Shown here piece by piece: positions 22,500-34,055 of a DNA stretch of 64,000 nucleotides. Positions within the stretch are counted from its first letter, which is position 1. Every line of letters begins with the position of its first letter. Below the pieces are notes generated by a model. It saw only the letters and a list, made by a program, of their open reading frames with translations, was not told the DNA's origin and did no database searches. The DNA comes from Cacajao melanocephalus (lineage: Eukaryota > Chordata > Mammalia > Primates > Pitheciidae), in contig CAUYLG010039235.1 of assembly GCA_963573385.1 (NCBI GenBank), positions 1 to 64,000 of the forward strand, written 5' to 3'. The translations under genes and the position numbers were made by a program.

Positions 22500-24120
22500 A
22501 CTACATCCAAGCCAACATAGATTATTTTTTGATTATGGCCATTTTTACAGGAGTGAGGTGGTGTTGTATTCTGGTTTTGAAGTGATATGAATTTTTTCAT
22601 GTTTGTTGACCATTTGCATATCTTCTTTCAAGAATCATCTATTCATGTACTTAGCCCACTTTTTGATGGGATTTTTTTTCTTGCTGATTTGTTTGGGTTC
22701 TTTGTAGATTCTGAATATTAGTCCTTTGTCAGATATACAGATTGTGAAGATTTTCTCCCACTCTGTGGGTTGTCTGTTAGTCTGCTGATGGTTCCTTTTG
22801 CTGTGCAGAAGCTTTTTAGTTTAATTAAGTCTCATGTATTTATCTTTGTTTTTGTTGCATTTGCTTTTGGGTTCTTGGTCATGAAGTCTTTGCATAAGCC
22901 AATATGTAGAATAATTTTTCCAATGTTATCTTCTAGAATCTTTATTGTTTCAGGTCTTAGATTTAAGTCCTTTATCTATCTTGAGGTGATTTTTGCATAA
23001 AGTGAGAGATGAAGATCAAGTTTTATTCTTCTCCATGTCACTTGCCAATTATTCCAGCACCATTTGTTGAATAGGGTTTCCTTTCCCCACTTTATGTTTT
23101 TGTTTGCTTTGTTAAAGATCAGGTGGTTTTAAGTATTTAGCTTTATTTCTGGGTTCTCTATTCTGTTTCATTGGCCTATGTGCCTGTTTTTATACCAGTA
23201 CTATGCTGTTTTGGTGACTATGGGCTTATAGTATAGTTTGAAGTCAGGTAATGTGATGCTTCCAGATTTTTCTTTTTTGCTTTGTCTTTCTTTGGCTACA
23301 CAGTCATTTTTTAATTCTGTATTAATTTTAGAATTATTTTTTTCTAGTTTTTTGAAAAATGGTGGTATTTTGATGGGAATTACACTGAATCTCTTGATTG
23401 CTTTTGGCACAATGGTCAATTTCACAATATTGATTTTAGCCATCCATGAGCATGGGATGTATTTCCCTTTGTTTGTGTTTTTCATCATTCCTTTCAGTAG
23501 CGTTTTGTAGTTTTCCTTATAGAGATATTTCACCTCCTTGCTTAGGTATATTCCTAAGTATTTTATTTTATTTTTTTATAGCTATTGTGAAAGGAGTTGA
23601 GTTCTTGATTTGATTCTCAGCTTGGTTCCTGTTGGTGTATAGCAGAGCTACTGTTTTACGTACATTAATTTTGTATTTTGAAGCTTTCTTGAATTCATTT
23701 ATCAGTTCTAGGAGCTTTTTGAATGAGTCTTTGGAGTATTCTAGGTACGTGATCATATCATCAGCAAACAGCAACAGTTTGACTTCCCTTTTACTGATTT
23801 GCATGCCCTTTATTTCTTTTTGTTGTCTGTTTGCTCTGGCTAGGGCTTCTAGTACGATGTTGAATAGAAGTGGGGAGAATGGACATCCTTGTCTTGTTCC
23901 AGTTCTCCATAGGAATGCTTTAAACTTTTTCCCATTCAGTATAATGTTGGCTGTGAGTTTGTTATAGATCCTCTTATTACTTTAAGTTGTTTCCCGTCTA
24001 TGCCAATTTTGCTGAGGGTTTTAATGATAAAGGATATTGGATTTTGTCAAATGCTTTTTCTTTATCTGTTGAGATGATCATGTGGTTTTTCTTTTTAATT
24101 CTGTTTATGTTAACACATTT

Positions 24121-24285
24121 CAGGTGCTTGCCACCATGGCTGGCTAATTTTTGTACCTTTGGTAGAGACAGGGTTTTGCCACGTTGGCCAGGCTGGTCTC
24201 AAACTCCTGACCTCAGGTGATCTGCTTGCCTTGGCTTCCCAAAGTGTTGGAATTACAAGTGTCAGCCACCATAGCTGGCTGGTCC
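24121..24285 (-). mobile_element. Alu left-monomer fragment beside a deletion
   Basis: Only the 5' (left) half of an Alu is present, from about 'caggtgcttgccaccatgg' to the Alu 5' end near 24285. No right monomer or A-tail exists. The L1 on its two sides is not contiguous in the consensus, because a few hundred bases are missing. One deletion that removed the Alu 3' half plus adjoining L1 explains both. Confidence 0.88.
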
Positions 24286-26180
24286 TGGACTTTTTTGTTG
24301 GCATTTTTTTTTTCATTATTTCCATCTCCCTACTTGTTATTGGTCTGTTCAGAGATTATCTGTCCTCCTGGTTTAATTTATCAGGGTTGTATATTTCCAC
24401 AGATTTATCCATCTTTTTTTGGGTTTTCTAGTTTGTGCACATAAAGGTGTTCACAGTAGCCTTGAGTAATCTTGTTTATTTCTGTGGTGTCAATTGTAAT
24501 ATCTCCTGTTTCATTGCTAATTGAGCTTATTTGGATCTTCTCTCCTTTTCTTGGTTAATCTTGCTAAGCGTATATCAGTTTTACTATCTTTTGAAAGAAC
24601 CAGCTTTTTGTTTCATTTATCTTTTTTATTTGTTTTTTTTGTTTGTTTTGTTTTGTTTTTCAATTTCATTTAGTTCTGTTCTTATTTTTGTTGCTTCTTT
24701 TCTTCTGGTGGGTTTGGGTTTAGATTGCTTTTGGTCCTTCAGTTCCATGAGGTGTGACCTTATATGGTCTATTTGTGCTTTTCTGACTTTTTGATGTAGG
24801 CATTTAATGGTATAAGGTTTCCTCATAGCAGTACTTTTGCCTGTATCCCAGATTTTTGATAGGTTGTGTCACTATTGTTCATTTCAAAGAATTTTAAAAT
24901 TTCCATGTTGGTTTTATTGTTGACCCAGTGATCATTCAGGATCATGTTATGTAATTTCCCTGTATTTGTATGGTTTTGAGGCTTCCTTTTCGAGTTGATT
25001 TTCAATTTTATTCCACTGTGGTCAGAGGGAATACTTGAGATAATTTCATTTTTAAAAAATTTACTGTTTTTAAAGTTTTTGTGGCCTACTATATTATCTA
25101 TCTTGGAGCATTTTTTCATATACTGATGAATAGAATGTATTTTTTTGCAGTTGTTGGGTAGAGTGTTCTATAAATATCTGTTAAGTCCATTTGTTGTAGT
25201 TTGTAGTTTAAATCCATTTTTTCTTTATTGACTTTCTGTCTTCATGACCTGTCTAATGCTGTCAGTGGAGTATTAAAATCCCCCACTACTATTATGCTGC
25301 TCTCTATCTCATTTCTTAGGTCTAGCAGTAATAATTTTATAAATTTAGAAGCTCTAGTGTTAGGTGCATATATATTTAGAACTGTGATATTTTTCTTTTG
25401 AACTAGCCCCTTATCATTATATAATATTCCTCTTTGTTTTTGTTTTTAACTGTTGTTACTTTAAAGTTTGTTTTGTCTGATACAAGAAAAGCTGCTCCTA
25501 CTTGCTTTTGGTGTTCATTTGCATGGAATATGTTTTTCCCCATCTTTACCTTAAGTTTATGTGAGTCTTTATGTGTTAGTTGAGTCTCCTGAAGGTAACA
25601 GAAACTTGGCTGGTGAATTATCCATTCTGCATTCTGTATCTTTTAATTGACGTATTTGGGCCATTTACATTCAATGTTAGTATGGAGGTCTGAGGTACTA
25701 TTCCATTCATCATGCTATTTGTTCCCTGAATACCTTTGTTTTCTTTCTTTTTTTTTTTTTTCCAAATGTGTTATTGTTATATAGGTCCTGTGAGATTTAT
25801 GCTTCAAGGAAGTCCTATTTTGGTGTATTTCGAGGATTTGTTTCAAGATTTAGAGCTCCTTTTAGCAGTTCTTGTAGTGCTGGCTTGGTAGTGGCGAATT
25901 ATCTTAGCATTTGTCTGAAAAAGACTGTATCTTTCCTTCATTTGAAACTTAGTTTCACTGGATACAAAATTCCTGGCTGATATTTGTTTTGTTTAAAGAT
26001 ACTGAAAATAAGACCCCAATCTCTTCTAGCTTGTAAGGTTTCTGATCAGATATTTGCTATTAATCTGATAAGTTTTCCTTTATAGGTTACCTGATACTTT
26101 TGCCTCACAGCTCTTAAGATTATTTCCTTCATCTTGACTTTAGATAACCTGATTATCTAAAATTGCCTAGGCAATTACAA

Positions 26181-26467
26181 TTTTTTTTTCACTGGAGTTT
26201 TGTTCTTGTCATCCAGGCTGGAGTGCAATGGCATGATCTTGGCTCATTGCAACCTCTGCCTCCTGAGTTCCTGATTCTCCTGCCTAAGCCTCCAGAGTAG
26301 CTGGGAGTACAATTGCCTGCCACCATGCCTGGCTAAATTTTGTATTTTTAGTAGAGACGACGTTTCACCATGTTGCCCAGGATGGTCTCAAATTCCTGAT
26401 CTCAGGTGATTAACCCACCTCAGCCTCCCAAAGTGCTGGGATTACAGGTGTGAGCCACTGTGCCAGG
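26181..26467 (-). mobile_element. Alu, near full length
   Basis: Poly-T at 26181-26189, then both monomers in reverse orientation, ending at 'gtgagccactgtgcc'. It is inserted in the ORF1 region of the L1PB-type element. Confidence 0.95.
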
Positions 26468-26507
26468 TCCTGTGAGTGATGGTCTTTTTGCAATGAGTTT
26501 CCCAGGC

Positions 26508-26526
26508 CTTTTTTTTTTTTTTTTTA
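26508..26526. repeat. Poly-T tract
   Basis: An uninterrupted T-run inside the L1 ORF1 relic, absent from the L1 consensus. Confidence 0.85.
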
Positions 26527-28205
26527 ACTTCTTGTATTTAAATGTCTGGGTATCTGGCAAGGCTGGTGAAGTTCTCAATTATTCCTTCAGTAAACATTTA
26601 GATTTCCCTTCTTCCTCAGGAATGCAAATTATTCTTAGGTTTGGAGATTTAACATTTTCCTAAACTTTTTGAAGTCTTTGTTCATTAAGAAAAATTATTA
26701 TTTTTTGTTTGTCTTTGATGGGTTGGGTAATTCAAAAGCCTTGTCTTTAAGCTCTGAAGTTCTTTCTTCCTCTTGTTCAGTTCAATTGCTGAGACTTACC
26801 AGTGCATTTTGCATTGCTCTGTGTTCTTGATTTCCAGAATTTGTGATTGATTTTTATGTGTGCAGTGTATTTCACTGAAGAATTTTATTTTCATATCCTG
26901 TATCATGTTTTTGATTTTTTTTAAGTTGGACTTCTCGTTTCTCTGGTACCTCCTTGATTAGCTTAATAATCAACTTTCTGAATTCTTTTTCTGGCAAGTC
27001 AGAGATTTCATCTTGTTTGGGAGCTATTATTGGTGAGCTGGTACAGTCTTTTAGGGTTGTTAAAGAACATTAACAGAATTGTATTTCTGGTTTCTTCCCA
27101 TTTGGGTATACTATGTCAGAGGGAAGATCTGGGATTGAAGGGCTGCTGTTCAGATATTTTTGTCGCATAGGGTGTTCCCTAGATGTGGTGCTCTCCCCTT
27201 TATCTTGATAATGGAGATTCCTGAGAGCTGAACTGTAGTGATTGCTATTTCTCTTCCGTGTCTAGCCACCCAGTGGAGCTACCAGCATCGGGGATGGCAC
27301 TGGGAAATGTCTGCATGGAGTCCTGTGATGTGATTCATCTTTAGGTCTTGCAACCATGGATTCCAGCCCCTACTGTGGTGGAGGTAGCTGGGGAGTGCAG
27401 TGACTCTGTGAGGATCCTTGGTTGTGTTTTTCTTTAGTGGCTTTGTGTTGGTTGGCCTCCAGGAAGTAGTGCTTTCAAGAGTGCATCAGCTGTGGTCCTA
27501 TAGAGAGGATGCAAACTTGCCCCAGGGACTCCTGGTTAAGTGTTCAGGTTTCTCAGGCAGTATGCAGGGCAGGGCTGTAGACCTCCCAAGAGAACATGAC
27601 CTTTGTTTTCAGCTACCAGGGCAGGTAGAGAAAGACCACCAGGTGGGGGCAGGAATAGGCAACTCTGAGCTCAACATCTTTTTGGGTGGGGCTTACTGTG
27701 GCTGCTTGGGGGATGGGAGTGTGGTTCCCAGTCCAATGAAGTTGTATTCCCAGGGGCATTATGGCTGCCTCCATTGAGTCATACAGGTAACTAGGGAAGT
27801 GCAAAGCTGGCAGTCACAGGCCTTGCTCCACTCCCTTGGAGTTGATAGTCCTAATGGTTGGACTTACTCCCACCATGTTTCCCCAACAGCACCAAGTCTG
27901 TTTCCAGGCAGCGGGTGACCAGGGCTGAGAACTTGCCACTGACTGTGAACCTCCTTGTTGAGAAAGCAAGCAGGCTTACAGTTTTTCCGTATCTCAGGGA
28001 GTCTGCAGTCGTAATCCATTTCCTTCAAAGGGTCTGTGGATTATCTTGGCTCTCCTGGTATGTTCCTGTGGCAGTTCTTGGAGTAAAAAGTTCACGATAT
28101 CAGTCTCCACATGTTGCTCTATCCATCTGAGGGAGAGCTACAGGCTAGTCCTGCCTTCTATGCGTCATCTTAAACTGCATGTCTTCTTCTCCTTCTTAAC
28201 TCTCC

Positions 28206-28224
28206 CCTCCTCCTCCTCCTCCTT
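28206..28224. repeat. (TCC)n short tandem repeat
   Basis: Repeated 'tcc' units within a pyrimidine-rich patch just outside the L1 5' end. Confidence 0.8.
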
Positions 28225-28294
28225 TTTCTTTGCTGTCTGTTTTCCCCTTCTTTTTATTCATCGTGTTATTATTAACTTGAAATCTGTTATTTCT

Positions 28295-28592
28295 GTCCAA
28301 GCATAGTGGGTCACACCTGTAATCCTGGAATTTTGGGAGGTGGAAGTGGATGGATTGCTTGGGCCCAGGAGTTCCAGACTAGCCTGGCAACATAGTGAAA
28401 CCATGTCTCTCCAAAAGAAAAAAAAAGACAACCATCCTGGCATGGTGGTTTTAGCTACTCAGGAGACAGGTGGGAGGATCACCTGAGTCTGGGGAAGTCA
28501 AGGCTTCTATTAGCCATGATGGCACCACTGCCCTCCAGCCTGGGTGACAGAGTGAAGCTCTGTCTCAAAAACAAAAACAAAGCATAACAAAA
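28295..28592 (+). mobile_element. Alu (AluJ-like)
   Basis: Dimeric Alu with many substitutions, a mid A-rich linker at about 28414-28427 and a 3' A-rich tail. 'gaaatctgttatttct' at 28279-28294 resembles 'gaaatctatttct' at 28593-28605, a probable target-site duplication with a 3-bp difference. Confidence 0.92.
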
Positions 28593-28605
28593 GAAATCTA
28601 TTTCT

Positions 28606-29054
28606 ATTTTTTTAAGGGTTCTTGAGCTTTTTATTTACAGTGTAACATTTGGTATTGTTGGTAAATGTTTGGTGGACTATTGAAGAAAAAGTGTATTTTT
28701 ATTAACGATTACTTTAGAAAAGTATTAGTTAGCTAAGTTTTATTAATTATATTTTTAGATATGCTATATCTTTACTTGGTTTTCTTTACTTGAACCCTCC
28801 CAGGCCAAGATATTCCTTTTATTTTTAATCATATTACTCAAGATAGCTCTATGAATTTCTGGCAGATTTTGCTTTATATATTTTGATTTTATGTTGTTTA
28901 GTGCCTATATGTATATGTTCATTTTAGAAGGAGAAAACAGCGACTAATAACCCATTCCCTCTTCTTCCAGGATGCTGTAAGCATGCTGATAAACAGATCA
29001 GATACACAAAGTAATGCTTTTTTAGTGAAAAGATTTTAACAGGATGTATAATTG
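28606..29054. other. Unique AT-rich sequence, no gene seen
   Basis: No recognisable feature. Confidence 0.55.
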
Positions 29055-29580
29055 TTGTGGTAGGCCAAATAATGATTCTTCAAAGATGTCTATGTTTTGC
29101 TACCTGGAATCTGAATAAATTATACTATGTGACAAAAAGGACTTTGCACATGTAAATAAGGTTACAGACCTAAAGATAGGGTGATTATTCTGGATTGTCT
29201 GGGTGGATCCAATCCATTAGTCCCAGAAGGCTTTAAAGCAGAGAACTTTCTCTAGATGGAGTTAGAGAGATGAGGCAGAAGGAGACTTAAATGATGCAAC
29301 AGAAAGGAAAGTCAGAGAGATTCCAAGGGTGAGAACGATTTGATGTATCATTACTAGGTTTGAAATACAGAGGTTGCATGTGAGGATTAGATAGTGGCCT
29401 TTAGGTGATAAGGGATACCTCTGGCTAACAGTCAACAAATAAACAAAGAACTTAGTCCTACAACCACAAGGAATTAACTTTTGATCAACAACCTGAATGT
29501 CCTTGGAAGGAATTCTTTACCAAAACCTCTAATAAGGACTGTATCCATGCTGACAGCCTTGATTTTAGCCTTCTCTAAGG
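29055..29580 (+). mobile_element. MLT1-type (MaLR-like) LTR, left part
   Basis: Blocks such as 'caaataatgattcttcaaag', 'aaaaggactttgcacatgta' and 'ggattgtctgggtggatcc' follow the order of an MLT1-type LTR. The 3' end of the LTR resumes at 30912. Confidence 0.65.
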
Positions 29581-30911
29581 ATTGTTTTTCTTTCTCTTAA
29601 AATTTTATTTTAAGTTCCAGCATACATGTGCCATATGTGCAGGTTTGTTACATGAGTAAATGTGTGCCATGGTGGTTTGCTGCACAGATCAACCCATCAT
29701 CTAGGTATTGAACTTAGCATCTATTAGCTATTCTTGCCCGTGCTCTTCTCCCGATTAACTACTCCCCCACCTGACAGGCCCCACTGTGTGTTGTTCCTCA
29801 AGTGTGTCCCATGTGTACTCATTGTTCCGCTTCACCTTATAAGTGAGAACATGCGGTATTTCGTTTTTATTCTGTGTTAGTTTGTTTTTAGCTCTATCCA
29901 TGTCCCTGCAAAGGATGTGATGTCATTCCTTTTTATGGTTACATAATATTCCATCATGTTTATGTACCACATTTTCTTTATCCCGTCTATCTTGAATGGA
30001 CATTTGGCTGGTTTTCGTGTCTTTGCAGTTGTGAATAGTGCTGCAATGAACATACACATGCATGTATCTTTATAATAGAATGATTTATATTTGTGGTCTA
30101 TATCCAGTAATGGGATTGATGAGTTAAATGGTATTTGTGGTTCTAGATCTTTGAGGAATTGCCACACTGTCTTCCACAATGGTTGAACTAATTTACATTC
30201 CCACCAACAGTGTAAAAGTGTTCCTTTTCTCTGAAACCTTACCAGCATCTGCTGTTTCTTGACTTTTTAATAATTGCCATTCTGATGGGAATGAGATGAT
30301 ATCTCATTGTGGTTTTGAGACTGCATTTCTCTAATGATCAGTGATGTTGGGCTTTTTTTCATGTTTGTTGGCTTCATGAATGTATTCTTTTGAGAACTGC
30401 CTGTTCATGTCCTTTGCCCATTTTTTAGTGGGGTTGGTTTTTTTTCTTGTAAATTTGTGTAAGTTCCTTGTTGACTCTGAATATTAGACTTTGTCGGATA
30501 GAGAGAGTGCAAAAATTTTCTCCCATTCTCTAGGTTGTCTGTTCACTCTGATGATAGTTTATTTTGCTGTGCAGAAGCTGCTTCATTTAATTAGATCCCA
30601 TTTGTCAATTTTTGCTTTGTTGCAGTTGCTTTTTGCATTTTTGTCTTGAAATCTTTGCCCATTCCCCTGTTCTGAATAACATTGCTCAGGTTTTCTTCTG
30701 GGTTTTTATATAGTTTTGGGTTTGATATTTAAAGCCTTTGATACATCTTCAGATAATCTTTGTATATAAGATGTGAGAAAGGGGTCCAGTTTCAATTTTC
30801 TGCATACAGTTAGCCAGTTCGCCCAGCATGACTTATTAAACAGGGAGTCCTCTTCCCATTGCTTGTTTTTGTCAGGTTTGTTGAAGATCAGATGGTATAC
30901 CTGTGTAGTCT
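29581..30911 (-). mobile_element. 5'-truncated L1PA-type element
   Basis: 3' UTR at left, ORF2 C-terminal region through about 30900 at right. A 123-residue frame at 29877-30248 is the ORF2 C-terminus ([21 protein letters not shown] region). 'gccttctctaag' (29568-29579) and 'gccttctaag' (30912-30921) look like decayed target-site duplications. It splits an LTR. Confidence 0.93.
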
Positions 30912-31030
30912 GCCTTCTAAGACCTTTGCTGGGCTTCTGACATATATAAATTGTGAGTTAATAAATTTGTGTTGTTTGAAGTTCTAAGTTTGTGGTAATT
31001 TGTTATGGTAGGGATAATAAAATTAACATA
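30912..31030 (+). mobile_element. MLT1-type (MaLR-like) LTR, right part
   Basis: 'aataaatttgtgttgtttga' and 'gtttgtggtaatttgttatg' are the typical 3' end of such LTRs. They complete the copy begun at 29055, including its AATAAA at about 30960. Confidence 0.7.
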
Positions 31031-31617
31031 CCTGGTTTGCATATGTTGCTTAAATTTTAAATGGATAGCAAATTGTAGAATTATGGGGGCATGGATGGCA
31101 TGGAATGGAATACAAAGTGAAGAAGTTTCATAAGCAAAATTTTTTCCTACAGTGTTATGTAACAATGTCTGCAGATAAAATTATCCCAAAACCTCACACA
31201 TCACCTCTGAAACCAGATTGTATGATAATAGGGATAAGAAGGACTTCAGTTGGGTACTGCACTTGACAGAATCAGACTTCTCTTAAAAAAACATGTTTCA
31301 CAGTAGTTCTTTTTATTATAAATTACCTCCATTTGGGTCATAATATTATATTCCATAAACTGATATTCTTTAATATTAGTATTAAAATGTTAGTTTTTAT
31401 TTCTGTTGATTTTGTTGTGTAGTTTCTTTGTATGTCTTTAGTCATCCTTTTTTATTTGATATTTCTAAGTCACTATTTTTCAGGTGCCTCATACATAGCA
31501 CGTAGTTGCTTTATTTTTCATTGTGAAATATAATCTTTTCCTATTAATATGTGAAATTTTATCACTAACATTTGCCTGAATAATAAATATGCTTTGCTTA
31601 ATTTCTGTCATCTCAAT
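31031..31617. other. Unique AT-rich sequence, no gene seen
   Basis: No gene or repeat was recognised. The frame at 30917-31165 (minus) has no known domain and overlaps the LTR end. Confidence 0.55.
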
Positions 31618-31934
31618 TTGTTTTCTGTTTGTCTGTTTGTTTGAGACTGAGTCTCACTGTGTTACCCAGGCTGGAGTGCAGTAGTGCAATCTTGGCTCAT
31701 TGCAAAGTCCACCTCCTGGGTTCAAGCAGTTCTGTGCTCAGTCTCCAGAGTAGCTGGGATTACAGGCACCCGCAACAATGCCTGGCAAATTTTTATTTTT
31801 GGTAGAGATGAGGTTTTACTATGTTGGTCAGCCCTGGTCTCAACCTCCTGCCCTCAGGCGATCCACCTGCCTTGGCCTCCCAAAGTGCTGTGATTATGAG
31901 TGTGAGCCACTGCATCCAGCCTTGTTTTCTGTTT
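31618..31934 (-). mobile_element. Alu with perfect 13-bp target-site duplication
   Basis: The Alu body is at 31631-31921 in reverse orientation. 'ttgttttctgttt' occurs at both 31618-31630 and 31922-31934. Frames at 31684-31893 and 31778-31966 are antisense Alu readings. Confidence 0.95.
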
Positions 31935-32650
31935 TAAAAGTTTCTTTCTCTGTTTTGAATCTGTAGGTGTTATCATTTTTTTTAATGTTTTTTCATCTCT
32001 CAGGGAATTCTGAGGTTTACAGTTTTTTAAACATTGTCTTTGTAATATTATGTAAAATGTTCAAGCCATTATGTAATTTTTTAAATTGTAAAAATGAAAC
32101 AGTGACTCTTGATTCCTGAGAGAAAAAGAAATTTTCTCATAAAATAATGTTATGAGGTATATTTGGCATAAAAATTATTAGAGAGATAATCTGTATACAA
32201 TCTCTTGATTTTCATATTTGTCATTCATGTCTGCCTACTTTGCATTATTTTTATACAATGGAGTTTTCCACTGCCAATATGTTGACATAATACCTCTGTT
32301 ATTAAGTGTGGTAGTATGTAAATTGGCTCCTTTTCAATACATCAAAATGAGAGACAGATTTGGAATTTATTCTGGAATTCATAAAATGTTTTCATACTGT
32401 ATTTACATACCAGATTGACTTTTCTAATTCTTGATTTCTCTAGGATCAGTCTCTCAGGTGGTAAGTTATCAGAATACATGGAAAATGGCTTAACTATCAT
32501 CTATAAATTCAATGCCAAAAAGTTATTTTTCAGTGTGTAACTCACATAATTTTTATGGTAGCTCCTACTTGTTTACCTTAGAAATTTCAAAGGAAGTCAC
32601 TATAATAAAAATAACAGTTGAAAGTCTGAATAAAATTCTGTAACATAAAG
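31935..32650. other. Unique AT-rich sequence, no gene seen
   Basis: The 66-residue frame at 32218-32418 has no recognisable motif and no supporting context. Confidence 0.5.
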
Positions 32651-32654
32651 ACTT

Positions 32655-32967
32655 TCATTGTTTTCTTATTGCCTATGAGATCAGTATTAAACTTCTTAAT
32701 ATATTTTACAAGATCCTTCTCAAGATATTGACCTGTTTCATTCAATCCCCACTTTTGTATTTTAAAATTCTGCCTTTATCCGTATTATTTCTTCTGTGTA
32801 GCATGTCTTTTTTTTTTCCTTCTCCATGTGCCGAAGTCCCACTTTTCTACCAAAATGAATTCATGTTTTCTTTTATGCATTCATAGCACCTTTTCTATAT
32901 TCCTCTTTTGTACACATATTTATTCTGGGTTTCTCTCACTGCAGTATAAGGCAAAAGCCATGTGCTA
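32655..32967 (+). repeat. L2 relic
   Basis: 'ttattgcctatgagatcagt', 'attaaacttcttaatatatt' and the later 'attcatagcaccttttctat' follow the L2 3' consensus order. It is truncated on the right by an LTR insertion. Confidence 0.5.
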
Positions 32968-33539
32968 TTTATTGTGGTCTCCATTATGAGGGACTGTGTT
33001 AAAGGAACTTCCCAGGTTGGCTGAGGGCTTTGTTTCAAGCCCATGACTTTTCCCCCTCTGGCAGGCTAGGAGTTTTGTTTCCAGTCTTCCTGCCTCTGGC
33101 TCTCAGAGGCTTTGTTCAAGGGCACGACATTTCTGGCCTCTGGCCTCTGGAAGCCAAAGCTCAGTGACTCGGGGTTTTAAAACAGTAACCAATCTGGTAA
33201 AGGATTCAAAGATCAATTAACCCAGAGAAAATTGGAAAAACCCTCTCTCATTGGACAAGAACAAGAATGGGGAGGGAATAACGCAGGGGTGAAAGCTCAA
33301 GCCTCCCAAGCCTATAGCAGATCCCCCTTTCACAGAGTAGAAGCTGTCCTTTCTCTCTACCTAATAAACAAAACTGCACTACCACACACACTTTGGGTCC
33401 ATGAGTTCTATCCATCTGAATTCTGTCAGAGCTGCCACTCACCACGACAGCGAGGCCCCCTTCCCCATTCTTCAGAGTTGGGGAGGCCAAGAATCTGAGT
33501 TCCAGAGAATACAGTTGCAGCTAATCTGGTTACATTTAT
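32968..33539 (+). mobile_element. Solo LTR, ERV1-like, with 5-bp flanking repeats
   Basis: The LTR body is at 32973-33534, beginning TGTGG and ending TTACA, with 'tttat' directly repeated on both sides (32968-32972 and 33535-33539). AATAAA at 33363-33368 is well placed for the R region. The U5-like part ('gagctgccactcaccacgac') resembles class I ERV LTRs. No primer-binding site or retroviral genes follow directly. The subfamily is not identified. A slightly shorter LTR starting at 32987 cannot be excluded. Confidence 0.65.
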
Positions 33540-33659
33540 AACACAAAGTATGTTCTGGGTGTTTACCTACACACACATAATAGACACAAAATTAGTTATT
33601 CAGTTAAAGTTGTGTAAATGAATATGTTTATGTTAGCACTTTTCACTCTTCTCTGTGCC

Positions 33660-34055
33660 CTAGGAGCCTGAAATCTTTTGACTGCATCAATAGGCTCTGT
33701 GGCTCTCTAAGGTCTACCTTGCTTGTTGACTAATGAATAAACAGTGAAGGGAAATTTAAGAATGGGTTTTTCCTTCCCTGCTTGTGTCACTGTAGATTAG
33801 CTGTGTACTGCTACTGAAGGTGATGGCTTATGTTGTATCTCCTGCTGCTACAAATACTTTTTTTGATTTCTCCTACCTACTCCTCTGCTTGATCCATCAA
33901 GTTTAGTGGTGATAGTTCCACCCTGCTGTTGTTAGTCCAGGACACTGCACCTTTCCTTATTGCTCACACTTTTGTAACTAGTTTCTTTATCATACTGCAC
34001 CAGATTACCCAATTTTCCCTTAATTACCCAATTTTTTCAAATCGTCCTCACTTTC
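33660..34055 (+). mobile_element. Candidate 5' LTR (partial) of decayed provirus
   Basis: The part at about 33905-34025 aligns by eye with about 40980-41105. Shared order: 'ccctgctgttg' / 'ccctactgttg', 'tagtccagg' / 'atttccaggg', 'ttgtaactagtttcttta' / 'ataaatagtttctgtatt', 'gattacccaatttt' / 'caattattctgttt'. Both lie on the same strand and flank a pol-like region. The 5' half of this LTR is poorly matched. Confidence 0.45.

Larger units (their letters stand above)
20841..25713 (-). pseudogene. L1 ORF2 relic, interrupted
   Basis: The start is at 25713 (complement), in the context typical of this L1 group (two ATG in a row). The end lies near 20841. An endonuclease-domain piece at 24823-25119 keeps SDHS. 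A reverse-transcriptase piece at 23568-23804 keeps FADDM. A thumb-region piece is readable at 23201-23533. A 1.23-kb L1 and an Alu fragment interrupt it, and about 0.4 kb of reverse-transcriptase sequence near 24120 is absent. It is non-functional. Confidence 0.85.
25760..27090 (-). pseudogene. L1 ORF1 relic, interrupted by Alu
   Basis: The position between ORF2 and the 5' UTR, and blocks resembling the ORF1 C-terminal region (about 25870-26050), indicate an ORF1 relic. The copy is split by the Alu at 26181-26467 and by a T-run at 26508-26526. Boundaries are approximate because no continuous frame remains. Confidence 0.65.
20620..28182 (-). mobile_element. Near-full-length L1 (L1PB/L1MA-type) with nested insertions
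   Basis: The element runs from its 3' end at left to its 5' UTR at right. Subtracting the insertions at 21253-22482, 24121-24285 and 26181-26467 leaves about 5.9 kb. About 0.4 kb of ORF2 is missing next to the Alu fragment at 24121. The 5' terminus near 28160-28182 resembles the start of L1PB-type elements. Possible target-site duplications are 'ttctccttttttaa' near 20607-20619 and 'ttctccttcttaa' near 28187-28199. Both ORFs are full of stops. Confidence 0.88.

Noticed and set aside
27418..28306. Cluster of plus-strand frames (119, 90 and 86 codons)
   Set aside because: They are antisense to the L1PB-type 5' UTR and are not supported as coding.
32968..34055. Reading the LTR at 32973-33534 as the 5' LTR of the provirus containing the pol relic
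   Set aside because: It has its own flanking 5-bp repeats, does not resemble the candidate 3' LTR at 40540-41160, and no primer-binding site follows.
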